The position numbers were made by a program, and so were the translations under genes. From Streptomyces pactum (GTDB lineage: Bacteria; Actinomycetota; Actinomycetes; Streptomycetales; Streptomycetaceae), in the NCBI RefSeq assembly GCF_002005225.1, contig NZ_CP019724.1, positions 6,279,501-6,343,500 of the forward strand: a DNA stretch of 64,000 nucleotides, given 5' to 3'. Positions 28,756 to 37,405 of this stretch are shown in pieces. The notes under the pieces were generated by a model. The model was not told where the DNA came from and did no database searches. It saw only the letters and a list, made by a program, of their open reading frames with translations. Numbering within the stretch: the first letter of the stretch is position 1; every line of letters starts with the position of its first letter.

Positions 28756-29556
28756 TCACTTGGTGACGCCCGCGTCCTTGAGCGCCTTCTGCCACTCGGC
28801 GTCGCTGCCCGGAGTCTCGATCACCTTGTCGTTGATCTTGACGGTCGGGGTCGACTCGACGCCCTCGGCCTTCTGGAAGGCGTCGCTCATCCTCATCGCC
28901 CAGGCGTCGTAGGTGCCCTTCTCCACGGCGTCCTGGAACTTCTTGTTGTTCTTCAGGGCGTCGACCGAGTTCGCCACCTTGATGAGGTAGTCGTCCTTGG
29001 CGAACTCGTCGGTGGACTCCGACGGGTGGTACTCGGAGGAGTACAGCGCGGTCTTGTAGTCGATGAACGCGTCGGGGCTGACGTTCAGCGCGGCGCCGAG
29101 CGCGCTGAGCGCGTTCTTCGAGCCCTCGCCGCCGAGGTTGCCGTCGAGGAAGGTGCCGATGGTGAAGGAGAGCTTGTAGGTGCCGTCCTCCATGCCCTTG
29201 TTGACGGCCTCGCCGATGGTCTGCTCGAAGTTGGCGCAGCCCGGGCAGCGCGGGTCCTCGTAGAGGTGGACGACGTGGTCGCTCTTGGAGTCGCCGAGGG
29301 TGACCGTGGTGCCGTTCTTGCCGGAGGTGTTGGCCGGGGCCACCACCTTGGCGTCGGCGGCCTTGTCCCAGCCCGAGGGCTCGTTCATCTGGACGACGGC
29401 GTAGCCGATGCCGCCGGCTATCGCCAGCACGCCGACGATGGAGCAGGCCACGATGACCTGCCGCTTGACCTTGTCGCGCTTGGCCTGGCGCTCGCGCTCC
29501 TGGCGCAGGCGCTCACGGGCCGCCGACTTCGCCGCCTGGCTGTTCCGCTTGCTCAT
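28756..29556 (-). CDS. DsbA-like membrane-anchored thioredoxin-fold protein
   Basis: A 266-aa thioredoxin_4/DsbA family protein. A charged coiled cytoplasmic N-terminus (1-32) is followed by one membrane helix (about 33-55). The extracytoplasmic domain carries C104-P-G-C107 and the cis-proline segment S-T-P-T-V. It probably acts in disulfide formation outside the membrane. The ATG at 29556 has GGAGAG upstream. It resembles the gene at 60789-61562 in layout, so the window holds two paralogues. Confidence 0.9.
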   Translation of the reverse strand: MSKRNSQAAKSAARERLRQERERQAKRDKVKRQVIVACSIVGVLAIAGGIGYAVVQMNEPSGWDKAADAKVVAPANTSGKNGTTVTLGDSKSDHVVHLYEDPRCPGCANFEQTIGEAVNKGMEDGTYKLSFTIGTFLDGNLGGEGSKNALSALGAALNVSPDAFIDYKTALYSSEYHPSESTDEFAKDDYLIKVANSVDALKNNKKFQDAVEKGTYDAWAMRMSDAFQKAEGVESTPTVKINDKVIETPGSDAEWQKALKDAGVTK

Positions 29557-29653
29557 GGTGATGATCTCTCCGGGGACGCGCACACCGGGGTGTGCGGAAA
29601 ACGTATGGGGGGACTGCCGGTGTCCGTCGGTGTGCCACACGCTCGGTGGTGTG

Positions 29654-30382
29654 TCACACGCAGGCGACCGGGCGCGGCGGTCCGCGCCGCCCCAGGGAGT
29701 GCGTGAGGATCCGCTCACGGGCGCCGGTGGAATGGTGGGCCGGCACGGCCGGGCGGCGCACCGCCGGGGCCCGGCGCACGGTCACGGCCGCGACGGCGAG
29801 CAGCAGCGGCCGGAAGGTGGTCGCGGCCACCGCGCTCAGCAACTGGGCCAGCGCGCGCTCGCCGCGCCGCAGCCAGGCCGCCGCCAGGAGGCCCACGCCG
29901 ATGTGCGCGCCGAGCAGCAGCCAGGCGGTCGCGGGATCGGCGTCGGCCAGCACGGTCGCCAGCCGGTCGGTCTCGGCGCCGGTCACCCGGGTCAGCGGGG
30001 CGGCCACCCCGGCGTGCACGCCGGTCCCGTCGCCGCACAGCACGTCGAAGCCGACGGCGCGCAGCGGGCCCGCGACCGGGCCGCCCGTCCTGCCGTAGCA
30101 GACGTGCTGGCCGGTGGTGAAGACCGTGTCGGCGGCCAGCTCCAGCGGGATCAGCAGGGCGGCGATCCGCCCGAAGCCGCGCTCACGCCGTCCGGCCAGG
30201 GCGTAGGCGATCAGGAACACGGCGGCGGCGACCGCGGCCACCGTGGGCAGCGGCAGCGGAACCCCGGACAGCAGCACGTGCGACGCGGTGCTGAGCGTCA
30301 CGACGAGTGCCGTGAACAGCGCCGCGCGTACGGCTCTGAGCGGGGTTCCGGATATGTCCATAGCGATTGAAGAGTGTGTCAC
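29654..30382 (-). CDS. Integral membrane protein, function unknown
   Basis: I do not recognise this 242-aa protein. It has five or so hydrophobic segments (near residues 15-38, 45-62, 72-90, 150-170 and 180-200). One long loop contains H-V-C-Y-G and D-V-L-C-G-D-G, giving two cysteines that could lie on the same face. The C-terminus is basic. It sits directly upstream of the DsbA-like gene in the same direction, so a redox partnership is possible but unproven. The GTG at 30382 lacks a clear ribosome site; ATG 30361 is an alternative. Confidence 0.7.
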   Translation of the reverse strand: MTHSSIAMDISGTPLRAVRAALFTALVVTLSTASHVLLSGVPLPLPTVAAVAAAVFLIAYALAGRRERGFGRIAALLIPLELAADTVFTTGQHVCYGRTGGPVAGPLRAVGFDVLCGDGTGVHAGVAAPLTRVTGAETDRLATVLADADPATAWLLLGAHIGVGLLAAAWLRRGERALAQLLSAVAATTFRPLLLAVAAVTVRRAPAVRRPAVPAHHSTGARERILTHSLGRRGPPRPVACV

Positions 30383-30430
30383 GGGGCCCGGTAAGAGACC
30401 CCTAAAGGGTTCCTGTGAGAGAGCCGACGG

Positions 30431-31768
30431 TTACAGACCCGGAATCCGGCCGTTGCGGAACAGGTCGACGAAGGTCTGGTGGTCGGCGCGCGCTCGTGCG
30501 CCGTACCGGTGCGCGAAGTCGACCAGGAGGGGTGCGAAGCCCTCCTCGTCGGCGGCGATCGCCGCGTCGATGGCCCGCTCGGTGGAGAAGGGCACCAGGG
30601 ACTCGCCGGACTGGTCGTCCGCCGCCGCGTGCATGGCGGCCGTGGCCCGGCCCAGGTCGGCGACGACCTCGGCGATCTCCTCCGGTTCGTCGATGTCGCC
30701 CCAGTCCAGGTCGACGGCGTACGGCGAGACCTCCGCGACCAACTGGCCCGAGCCGTCCAGCTCGGTCCAGCCCAGCCACGGGTCGGCGTGCGCCTGGAGG
30801 GCGCGCTGGGAGATCACCGTGCGGTGGCCCTCGTGCTGGAAGTAGTCCCGGATCGCCTGGTCGGTGACGTGCCGGGAGACCGCCGGGGTCTGGGCCTGCT
30901 TGATGTAGATCACGACGTCGTTCTCCAGGGCGTCGCTGTTGCCCTCGAGGAGGATGTTGTAGGAGGGCAGGCCGGCCGACCCGATGCCGATCCCGCGGCG
31001 GCCGACGACGTCCTTGACGCGGTAGGAGTCGGGGCGGGCCAGGGACGACTCCGGGAGTGTCTCCAGGTAGCCGTCGAAGGCCGCGAGCACCTTGTAGCGC
31101 GTGGCCGCGTCCAGCTCGATGGCGCCGCCGCCCGGGGCGAAGCGGCGCTCGAAGTCACGGATCTCGGTCATCGACTCCAGCAGCCCGAAGCGGGTCAGGG
31201 AGCGGGCCACGCGCAGCGCGCCCAGCAGCGGTCCGTCCGCGGTGTCCAGCGTGAACGGCGGCACCTCGTCGCTCTTGGCGCCGGTGGCCAGGGCGCGGAT
31301 CCGCTCGCGGTACGCGTCCGCGTACACCCGTACCAGCTCGGTGATCTGCTCGTCGCCGAGCGCCTTCGCGTACCCGATCAGCGCGATGGAGGCGGCGAAG
31401 CGCTTGAGGTCCCAGGTGAAGGGGCCGACGTAGGCCTCGTCGAAGTCGTTGACGTTGAAGATCAGCCGGCCGGTGGAGTCCATGTACGTGCCGAAGTTCT
31501 CGGCGTGCAGGTCGCCGTGGATCCACACCCGGGAGGTCCGCTCGTCCAGGTACGGGCCGCCGCTGTTCGGACCGAACTCCCGATCCGCGGTCAAATCGTG
31601 GTAAAAGAGGCATGCGGTGCCGCGGTAGAACGCGAAGGCCGAGGCCGCCATCTTCCGGAACTTCACGCGGAACGCCGCCGGATCCGCGGCCAGCAGTTGG
31701 CCGAAGGCGGTGTCGAAGACGGCGAGGATCTCCTCGCCGCGCTCCTCGTTGAGCTGCGGGACCGACAT
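30431..31768 (-). CDS. DUF2252 family protein (kinase-like fold)
   Basis: A 445-aa cytoplasmic DUF2252 protein. The segment I-H-G-D-L-H-A-E-N-F-G followed by N-V-N-D-F-D-E-A matches the catalytic and metal loops of aminoglycoside-phosphotransferase-like kinases, which suggests a small-molecule phosphotransferase of unknown substrate. The ATG at 31768 is chosen because AGGAGG lies about 8 bases upstream. The gene is divergent from dnaE. Confidence 0.86.
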   Translation of the reverse strand: MSVPQLNEERGEEILAVFDTAFGQLLAADPAAFRVKFRKMAASAFAFYRGTACLFYHDLTADREFGPNSGGPYLDERTSRVWIHGDLHAENFGTYMDSTGRLIFNVNDFDEAYVGPFTWDLKRFAASIALIGYAKALGDEQITELVRVYADAYRERIRALATGAKSDEVPPFTLDTADGPLLGALRVARSLTRFGLLESMTEIRDFERRFAPGGGAIELDAATRYKVLAAFDGYLETLPESSLARPDSYRVKDVVGRRGIGIGSAGLPSYNILLEGNSDALENDVVIYIKQAQTPAVSRHVTDQAIRDYFQHEGHRTVISQRALQAHADPWLGWTELDGSGQLVAEVSPYAVDLDWGDIDEPEEIAEVVADLGRATAAMHAAADDQSGESLVPFSTERAIDAAIAADEEGFAPLLVDFAHRYGARARADHQTFVDLFRNGRIPGL

Positions 31769-31800
31769 GCCTGGTGCCTCCTGGTGCGGGTGGTGCGTGA

Positions 31801-31823
31801 CGAGTGGAGCGGATCTCCACTCG
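31801..31823. promoter_or_regulatory. 9-bp-arm inverted repeat upstream of the DUF2252 gene
   Basis: CGAGTGGAG (31801-31809) and CTCCACTCG (31815-31823) are perfect arms around CGGAT. The repeat starts 33 bases from the DUF2252 start, a position suited to an operator or a leader hairpin. Confidence 0.45.
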
Positions 31824-31934
31824 GACCAACGTTCGAAGGGGTGCGGGAGTGCCCGCGCCCGGGGCCCGCCCCGACACGCGGACCCGCTCCCCGAAGGTAC
31901 GCGGGGAAACCCTCGGCGTGTCAGTGGCGGGGCA

Positions 31935-31940
31935 TAGACT
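31935..31940 (+). promoter_or_regulatory. Candidate -10 box for dnaE
   Basis: TAGACT fits the Streptomyces TANNNT -10 pattern in the 295-base divergent spacer. No good -35 is visible. It would give a leader of about 120 bases before the dnaE start. Confidence 0.3.
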
Positions 31941-32063
31941 TCGACGCTGACCCCCGGACTGTCCGCGGCCCGCCGCCAGCCCGTCACCGAGAGCCCTCCC
32001 GCCGCCCGACCACCGCCCCTCGACGAGGCGCCTCGCGCCACAGCCCTGATTTGGAGGCCGAAC

Positions 32064-35000
32064 GTGTCCAAGCCGCCGTTCACGCACCTGCACGTCCACA
32101 CCCAGTACTCGCTGCTGGACGGTGCCGCGCGGCTGAAGGACATGTTCGACGCCTGCAACGAGATGGGCATGACGCACATCGCCATGTCCGACCACGGCAA
32201 CCTGCACGGGGCCTACGACTTCTTCCACTCCGCGAAGAAGGCCGGGGTCACCCCGATCATCGGCATCGAGGCGTACGTCGCCCCCGAGTCGCGCCGCAAC
32301 AAGCGCAAGATCCAGTGGGGCCAGCCGCACCAGAAGCGCGACGACGTCTCCGGTTCGGGCGGTTACACCCACAAGACGATGTGGGCGACCAACAAGACCG
32401 GTCTGCACAACCTCTTCCGCCTCTCCTCCGACGCGTACGCCGAGGGCTGGCTGCAGAAGTGGCCCCGGATGGACAAGGAGACCATCTCCCAGTGGTCCGA
32501 GGGGATCGTCGCCTCCACCGGCTGCCCCTCCGGCGAGGTGCAGACCCGGCTGCGCCTCGGCCACTTCGACGAGGCCCTCCAGGCGGCCGCCGACTACCAG
32601 GACATCTTCGGCAAGGACCGCTACTTCCTGGAGCTGATGGACCACGGCATCGAGATCGAGCACCGGGTCCGCGACGGCCTGCTGGAGATCGGCAGGAAGC
32701 TCGGCATCCCGCCGCTGGTGACGAACGACTCGCACTACACCTACGCGCACGAGGCCACCGCCCACGACGCCCTGCTGTGCATCCAGACCGGCAAGAACCT
32801 CTCCGACCCGGACCGCTTCCGGTTCGACGGCACCGGCTACTACCTGAAGTCGACGGACGAGATGTACGCCATCGACTCCTCCGACGCCTGGCAGGAGGGC
32901 TGCGCCAACACGCGCCTGATCGCCGAGATGATCGACGTCGACGGCATGTTCGAGAAGCGCGACCTCATGCCGAAGTTCGACATCCCCGAGGGCTTCACCG
33001 AGGTCACCTGGTTCCAGGAGGAGGTGCGCCGCGGCATGGCGCGCCGCTTCCCCGGCGGCGTCCCCGAGGACCGCCAGAAGCAGGCCGAGTACGAGATGGA
33101 CGTCATCATCCAGATGGGGTTCCCGGGCTACTTCCTCGTGGTCGCCGACTTCATCATGTGGGCCAAGAACCAGGGCATCGCGGTCGGCCCCGGCCGAGGC
33201 TCCGCGGCCGGTTCGATCGTGGCGTACGCCATGGGCATCACCGACCTCGACCCGATCCCGCACGGCCTGATCTTCGAGCGGTTCCTCAACCCCGAGCGCG
33301 TCTCCATGCCCGACGTCGACATCGACTTCGACGAGCGTCGGCGCGTCGAGGTGATCAGGTACGTGACGGAGAAGTACGGCGCCGACAAGGTCGCCATGAT
33401 CGGCACTTACGGCAAGATCAAGGCGAAGAACGCCATCAAGGACTCCGCGCGCGTGCTGGGCTACCCGTACGCCATGGGCGACCGCCTCACCAAGGCCATG
33501 CCCGCCGACGTCCTCGGCAAGGGCATCGACCTCAACGGCATCACGGACCCCACGCACCCGCGCTACAGCGAGGCCGGCGAGATCCGCGCGATGTACGAGA
33601 ACGAGCCGGACGTGAAGAAGGTCATCGACACCGCCAAGGGCGTCGAGGGCCTGGTGAGGCAGATGGGCGTGCACGCCGCCGGCGTGATCATGTCCAGCGA
33701 GCCGATCGTCGACCACGCCCCGATCTGGGTGCGGCACACGGACGGCGTGACCATCACGCAGTGGGACTACCCGCAGTGCGAGTCGCTCGGCCTGCTGAAG
33801 ATGGACTTCCTCGGCCTGCGCAACCTCACGATCATGGACGACGCCGTCAAGATGGTGAAGTCCAACAAGGGCATCGACCTCGACCTGCTGTCGCTGCCGC
33901 TGGACGACCCCACGACCTTCGACCTGCTCCAGCGCGGTGACACGCTCGGCGTCTTCCAGTTCGACGGCGGACCGATGCGCTCGCTGCTGCGGCTGATGAA
34001 GCCCGACAACTTCGAGGACATCTCCGCCGTCTCCGCGCTCTACCGTCCCGGCCCCATGGGCATGGACTCGCACACCAACTACGCGCTGCGCAAGAACGGC
34101 CTGCAGGAGATCACGCCGATCCACAAGGAGCTGGAGGAGCCCCTCCAGGAGGTCCTGGCGGTCACCCACGGCCTGATCGTCTACCAGGAGCAGGTGCAGA
34201 AGGCCGCCCAGATCATCGCGGGCTACTCGCTCGGCGAGGCCGACATCCTGCGCCGCGTGATGGGCAAGAAGAAGCCCGACGAGCTGGCGAAGAACTTCGT
34301 CCTCTTCCAGGAGGGCGCCCGCAAGAAGGGGTACAGCGACGAGGCCATCCAGGCCCTGTGGGACGTGCTGGTCCCCTTCGCCGGCTACGCGTTCAACAAG
34401 GCGCACTCGGCCGCGTACGGACTGGTCTCGTACTGGACGGCGTACCTCAAGGCGAACCACCCCGCCGAGTACATGGCCGCCCTGCTCACCTCGGTCAAGG
34501 ACGACAAGGACAAGTCGGCCGTCTACCTGAACGAGTGCCGGCGCATGGGCATCAAGGTCCTCCCGCCCAACGTCAACGAGTCCATGTCGAACTTCGCCGC
34601 GCAGGGCGACGACGTGATCCTCTTCGGCCTCTCGGCCGTGCGCAACGTCGGCACCAACGTCGTCGAGTCGATCATCAGGTGCCGCAAGGCCAAGGGGAAG
34701 TACACCTCCTTCCCCGACTACCTGGACAAGGTGGAGGCGGTCGTCTGCAACAAGCGGACGACGGAGTCGCTGATCAAGGCCGGCGCCTTCGACGAGATGG
34801 GGCACACCCGCAAGGGCCTCACCGCGCAGTACGAACCGATGATCGACAACGTGGTCGCGGTCAAGCGCAAGGAGGCCGAGGGCCAGTTCGACCTGTTCGG
34901 CGGCATGGGCGAGGAACAGAGCGACGAGCCCGGCTTCGGACTCGACGTCGTCTTCGGCGAGGACGAGTGGGACAAGACCTACCTGCTCGCCCAGGAGCGG

Positions 35001-35603
35001 GAGATGCTCGGCCTCTACGTCTCCGACCACCCGCTCTTCGGTCTGGAACACGTGCTGTCCGACAAGGCCGACGCGGGCATCTCCCAGCTCACCGGCGGTG
35101 ACTTCGGCGACGGCGCGGTCGTCACCATCGGCGGCATCATCTCGGGCCTCCAGCGCAAGATGACCAAGCAGGGCAACGCCTGGGCCATCGCCACCGTGGA
35201 GGACCTGGCGGGCTCCATCGAGTGCATGTTCTTCCCGGCGACGTACCAGTTGGTGTCCACCCAACTCGTCGAGGACGCCGTGGTGTTCGTCAAGGGGCGC
35301 CTGGACAAGCGGGAGGACGTGCCGCGGCTGGTCGCGATGGAGCTGATGGTCCCCGACCTGTCCAACGCGGGCACCAACGCCCCCGTGGTCCTCACCATCC
35401 CCGCCACCCGGGTCACTCCGCCGATGGTCAGCCGCCTCGGCGAGATCCTCACCCACCACCGGGGCGACAGCGAGGTGCGGATCAAGCTCCAGGGGCCGAC
35501 GAAGACGACGGTGCTGCGCCTGGACCGGCACCGGGTGAAGCCCGACCCGGCCCTGTTCGGCGACCTGAAGGTGCTGCTCGGGCCGTCCTGCCTGGCGGGC
35601 TGA
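32064..35603 (+). CDS. dnaE: DnaE, DNA polymerase III alpha subunit (DnaE1)
   Basis: Replicative polymerase, 1179 aa, close to the usual DnaE1 length. The PHP domain begins H-L-H-V-H-T-Q-Y-S-L-L-D-G and continues with D-H-G-N-L-H-G. The polymerase active-site aspartates are in M-P-D-V-D-I-D-F-D-E. G-P-G-R-G-S-A-A-G-S and a helix-hairpin-helix region follow. A C-terminal OB fold (about 1010-1090) is present. The GTG start at 32064 has GGAGG about 8 bases upstream. A strong hairpin ends the unit. Confidence 0.98.
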   Translation: MSKPPFTHLHVHTQYSLLDGAARLKDMFDACNEMGMTHIAMSDHGNLHGAYDFFHSAKKAGVTPIIGIEAYVAPESRRNKRKIQWGQPHQKRDDVSGSGGYTHKTMWATNKTGLHNLFRLSSDAYAEGWLQKWPRMDKETISQWSEGIVASTGCPSGEVQTRLRLGHFDEALQAAADYQDIFGKDRYFLELMDHGIEIEHRVRDGLLEIGRKLGIPPLVTNDSHYTYAHEATAHDALLCIQTGKNLSDPDRFRFDGTGYYLKSTDEMYAIDSSDAWQEGCANTRLIAEMIDVDGMFEKRDLMPKFDIPEGFTEVTWFQEEVRRGMARRFPGGVPEDRQKQAEYEMDVIIQMGFPGYFLVVADFIMWAKNQGIAVGPGRGSAAGSIVAYAMGITDLDPIPHGLIFERFLNPERVSMPDVDIDFDERRRVEVIRYVTEKYGADKVAMIGTYGKIKAKNAIKDSARVLGYPYAMGDRLTKAMPADVLGKGIDLNGITDPTHPRYSEAGEIRAMYENEPDVKKVIDTAKGVEGLVRQMGVHAAGVIMSSEPIVDHAPIWVRHTDGVTITQWDYPQCESLGLLKMDFLGLRNLTIMDDAVKMVKSNKGIDLDLLSLPLDDPTTFDLLQRGDTLGVFQFDGGPMRSLLRLMKPDNFEDISAVSALYRPGPMGMDSHTNYALRKNGLQEITPIHKELEEPLQEVLAVTHGLIVYQEQVQKAAQIIAGYSLGEADILRRVMGKKKPDELAKNFVLFQEGARKKGYSDEAIQALWDVLVPFAGYAFNKAHSAAYGLVSYWTAYLKANHPAEYMAALLTSVKDDKDKSAVYLNECRRMGIKVLPPNVNESMSNFAAQGDDVILFGLSAVRNVGTNVVESIIRCRKAKGKYTSFPDYLDKVEAVVCNKRTTESLIKAGAFDEMGHTRKGLTAQYEPMIDNVVAVKRKEAEGQFDLFGGMGEEQSDEPGFGLDVVFGEDEWDKTYLLAQEREMLGLYVSDHPLFGLEHVLSDKADAGISQLTGGDFGDGAVVTIGGIISGLQRKMTKQGNAWAIATVEDLAGSIECMFFPATYQLVSTQLVEDAVVFVKGRLDKREDVPRLVAMELMVPDLSNAGTNAPVVLTIPATRVTPPMVSRLGEILTHHRGDSEVRIKLQGPTKTTVLRLDRHRVKPDPALFGDLKVLLGPSCLAG

Positions 35604-35624
35604 GCGCGCGAGGCGCCGAAGCGG

Positions 35625-35662
35625 CCCGAGGGGCGTACCCGTTGCCGGGTACGCCCCTCGGG
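35625..35662. terminator. Two-way hairpin terminator between dnaE and the 53-aa gene
   Basis: Perfect 17-bp arms (35625-35641 and 35646-35662) with a 4-base loop TTGC, between convergent genes. Confidence 0.88.
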
Positions 35663-35693
35663 CGTCGGGCCGCAACGGCCCGTCGTACGGGTG

Positions 35694-35855
35694 TCAGTTG
35701 TGGCCGAAGCGCTTCTGCCGCTTGCGGGAGGCGACGTCGCCGGGTGTGAGCTGCGGGGCGTGCTGCTCCTCGCGGTCCATCACGGACGACTCGGCGGTCT
35801 GCTGGGCGCGCTCGGCCCGGGGCTGCTTACGATCACGGTTCTTGTTCTTGGCCAT
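35694..35855 (-). CDS. Small basic protein, 53 aa, conserved-looking, unknown function
   Basis: The ATG at 35855 follows AGGAGGT with good spacing. The protein starts M-A-K-N-K-N-R-D-R-K and ends K-R-Q-K-R-F-G-H-N. It is highly charged, with no membrane segment and low-complexity basic ends. The strong ribosome site, own terminator and sensible codon use support a real gene, though it is short. I believe similar proteins are common in Streptomyces next to dnaE, but that needs a search. Confidence 0.75.
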   Translation of the reverse strand: MAKNKNRDRKQPRAERAQQTAESSVMDREEQHAPQLTPGDVASRKRQKRFGHN

Positions 35856-36092
35856 GGTGATCTACCTCCTGAGGGGGATCTGGGGACCAGGACCGGAACC
35901 AGATTCACACAGGCCAACAAAGAACGCATATCGGGTAATTACCGTCCGTGACGCGGCTCGCCCCGGGTGCGGTGGCGGACGGCCGGTGCGAAAACGCCAC
36001 GCCGAAGATCCAGTTCGGGCCGTTAACCTCCGCGTGGTCGGGCAGACTCGAAGGAAGCCCGAAGCAAACCTCCCGGAAAGAGGGTGGATCGC
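35856..36092. other. Divergent spacer between the 53-aa gene and the NYN gene
   Basis: About 237 bases with no gene. It contains the palindrome GGTAATTACC (35934-35943) in an AT-richer patch, which could belong to a promoter for either gene. Confidence 0.4.
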
Positions 36093-37307
36093 GTGGACCG
36101 CTGCATCGTCCTGGTGGACGCCGGGTATCTGCTGGGGGCCGCCGCCAGTCTCCTCGCCGGGGAGCCCTCGCGCTCGCGCATCACCGTCGATCACGCCGCC
36201 CTCATCCAGGGGCTTCGCGATCGCGCCGAGTCCGACACGCAGCAGCCCCTGCTGCGCATCTACTGGTTCGACGGCGCCCCCGACCGCGTCCCGCAGCCCG
36301 AACACCGCCGCCTGCGGGTCATGCCCCGGGTCACGGTGCGACTCGGCGCCCTCACGCGCAGTGACGGCCGCTGGGCGCAGAAGGGCGTGGACGCCGCCAT
36401 GCACGCCGAGCTGACCGAGCTGGCCCGCAACCGCGCCTGCTCCGACGTCGTCCTGGTGACCGGCGACGGCGACCTGCTGCCGGGCATGATGGCCGCCAAG
36501 GAACACGGCGTCGCCGTCCACCTGTGGGCCGTACAGGCCGCCGACGGCGACTACAACCAGTCCGAGGACCTGGTCGCCGAGGCCGACGAACGGCGCGTCC
36601 TGGACCGTGCGTGGATCACCAAGGCCGTCCGCGCCAAGGAACTCGGCGGGATCTGCGCGCCGCCGCCCGTGCCCCGTCCCGAGATCGCGGCGATCCTCTC
36701 CGCGCCGCTGCCCGAGTCCGCCCTGTCCGCGGCCGCCGAGCGGCCCGCCGAGGAGCCGGAGCACCCCACGACGACCGGCGCCGCGCGCAACGGCACCGAG
36801 GAGCGCGTGCCGCCGGCCAAGGGCGTCCCCACCCCCAAGGACCTCGCGGCCCTGCGCGCCCCCGGCCCGAACCCCGCGCCGCACCCTCCGACCGCCACCC
36901 TGCGCTGGTCCTCGGACAAGGGCTGGGTCGACCGGTCCGGCGCCGAGCCGCCCGAAGCCGTCTCCCTGCCGACGCTGGCCCAGCTCACCACGGCCGAGCA
37001 GCGCTGGGCCGACCGCGAGGAGGACATCACCACGGTCGGCGGCGATCCGTACGAGGTCGGGCAGGTCTTCGCCCGCCGCTGGCTGGAGCGCCTCGGCGAC
37101 CACGGTCACCTGCAGAAGCTGTCCGGGATGTACCCCCGCATCCCGCACCGGGTCGACGGGGAGCTGCTGCGCTACGCGGCCCGCTTCGGGCTGCTGGCCC
37201 ACAAGGACGACCAGATCGACGAGCACGACCGGTACGCGATCCGGGCCGGGTTCTGGCGGGAGATCGACGTCCGGACGGCGACCGAACGCACCCCGGTGGC
37301 GGATTGA
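36093..37307 (+). CDS. NYN/PIN-like domain protein with C-terminal helical domain
   Basis: A 404-aa protein. Residues 1 to about 165 form an NYN (PIN-like nuclease) domain with acidic motifs L-V-D-A-G-Y-L-L and V-T-G-D-G-D-L-L-P, suggesting RNA cleavage. A proline/alanine-rich linker (about 195-300) follows, then a conserved C-terminal domain. GTG 36093 has AGAGGG 8 bases upstream; GTG 36084 in frame is too close to that site. The target is unknown. Confidence 0.82.
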   Translation: MDRCIVLVDAGYLLGAAASLLAGEPSRSRITVDHAALIQGLRDRAESDTQQPLLRIYWFDGAPDRVPQPEHRRLRVMPRVTVRLGALTRSDGRWAQKGVDAAMHAELTELARNRACSDVVLVTGDGDLLPGMMAAKEHGVAVHLWAVQAADGDYNQSEDLVAEADERRVLDRAWITKAVRAKELGGICAPPPVPRPEIAAILSAPLPESALSAAAERPAEEPEHPTTTGAARNGTEERVPPAKGVPTPKDLAALRAPGPNPAPHPPTATLRWSSDKGWVDRSGAEPPEAVSLPTLAQLTTAEQRWADREEDITTVGGDPYEVGQVFARRWLERLGDHGHLQKLSGMYPRIPHRVDGELLRYAARFGLLAHKDDQIDEHDRYAIRAGFWREIDVRTATERTPVAD

Positions 37308-37391
37308 GGCCCTCCGGGACCAGCCCGGCCTTCCCCGGCTGAATCGACACTTATGGGCGGACCCGAGGGCCGGGCGGAGGGACGGACCCCG

Positions 37392-37397
37392 TACTCT
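37392..37397 (+). promoter_or_regulatory. Possible leaderless -10 box for the ABC operon
   Basis: TACTCT (fits TANNNT) ends 8 bases before the GTG at 37406, with no ribosome site between. Confidence 0.4.
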
Positions 37398-37405
37398 CGT
37401 CCCTT

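Noticed and set aside
31155..35675. A ~1500-codon open frame on the - strand opposite dnaE
   Set aside because: Shadow of a high-GC gene: composition is extreme, no family is recognisable, and dnaE on the + strand is unmistakable.
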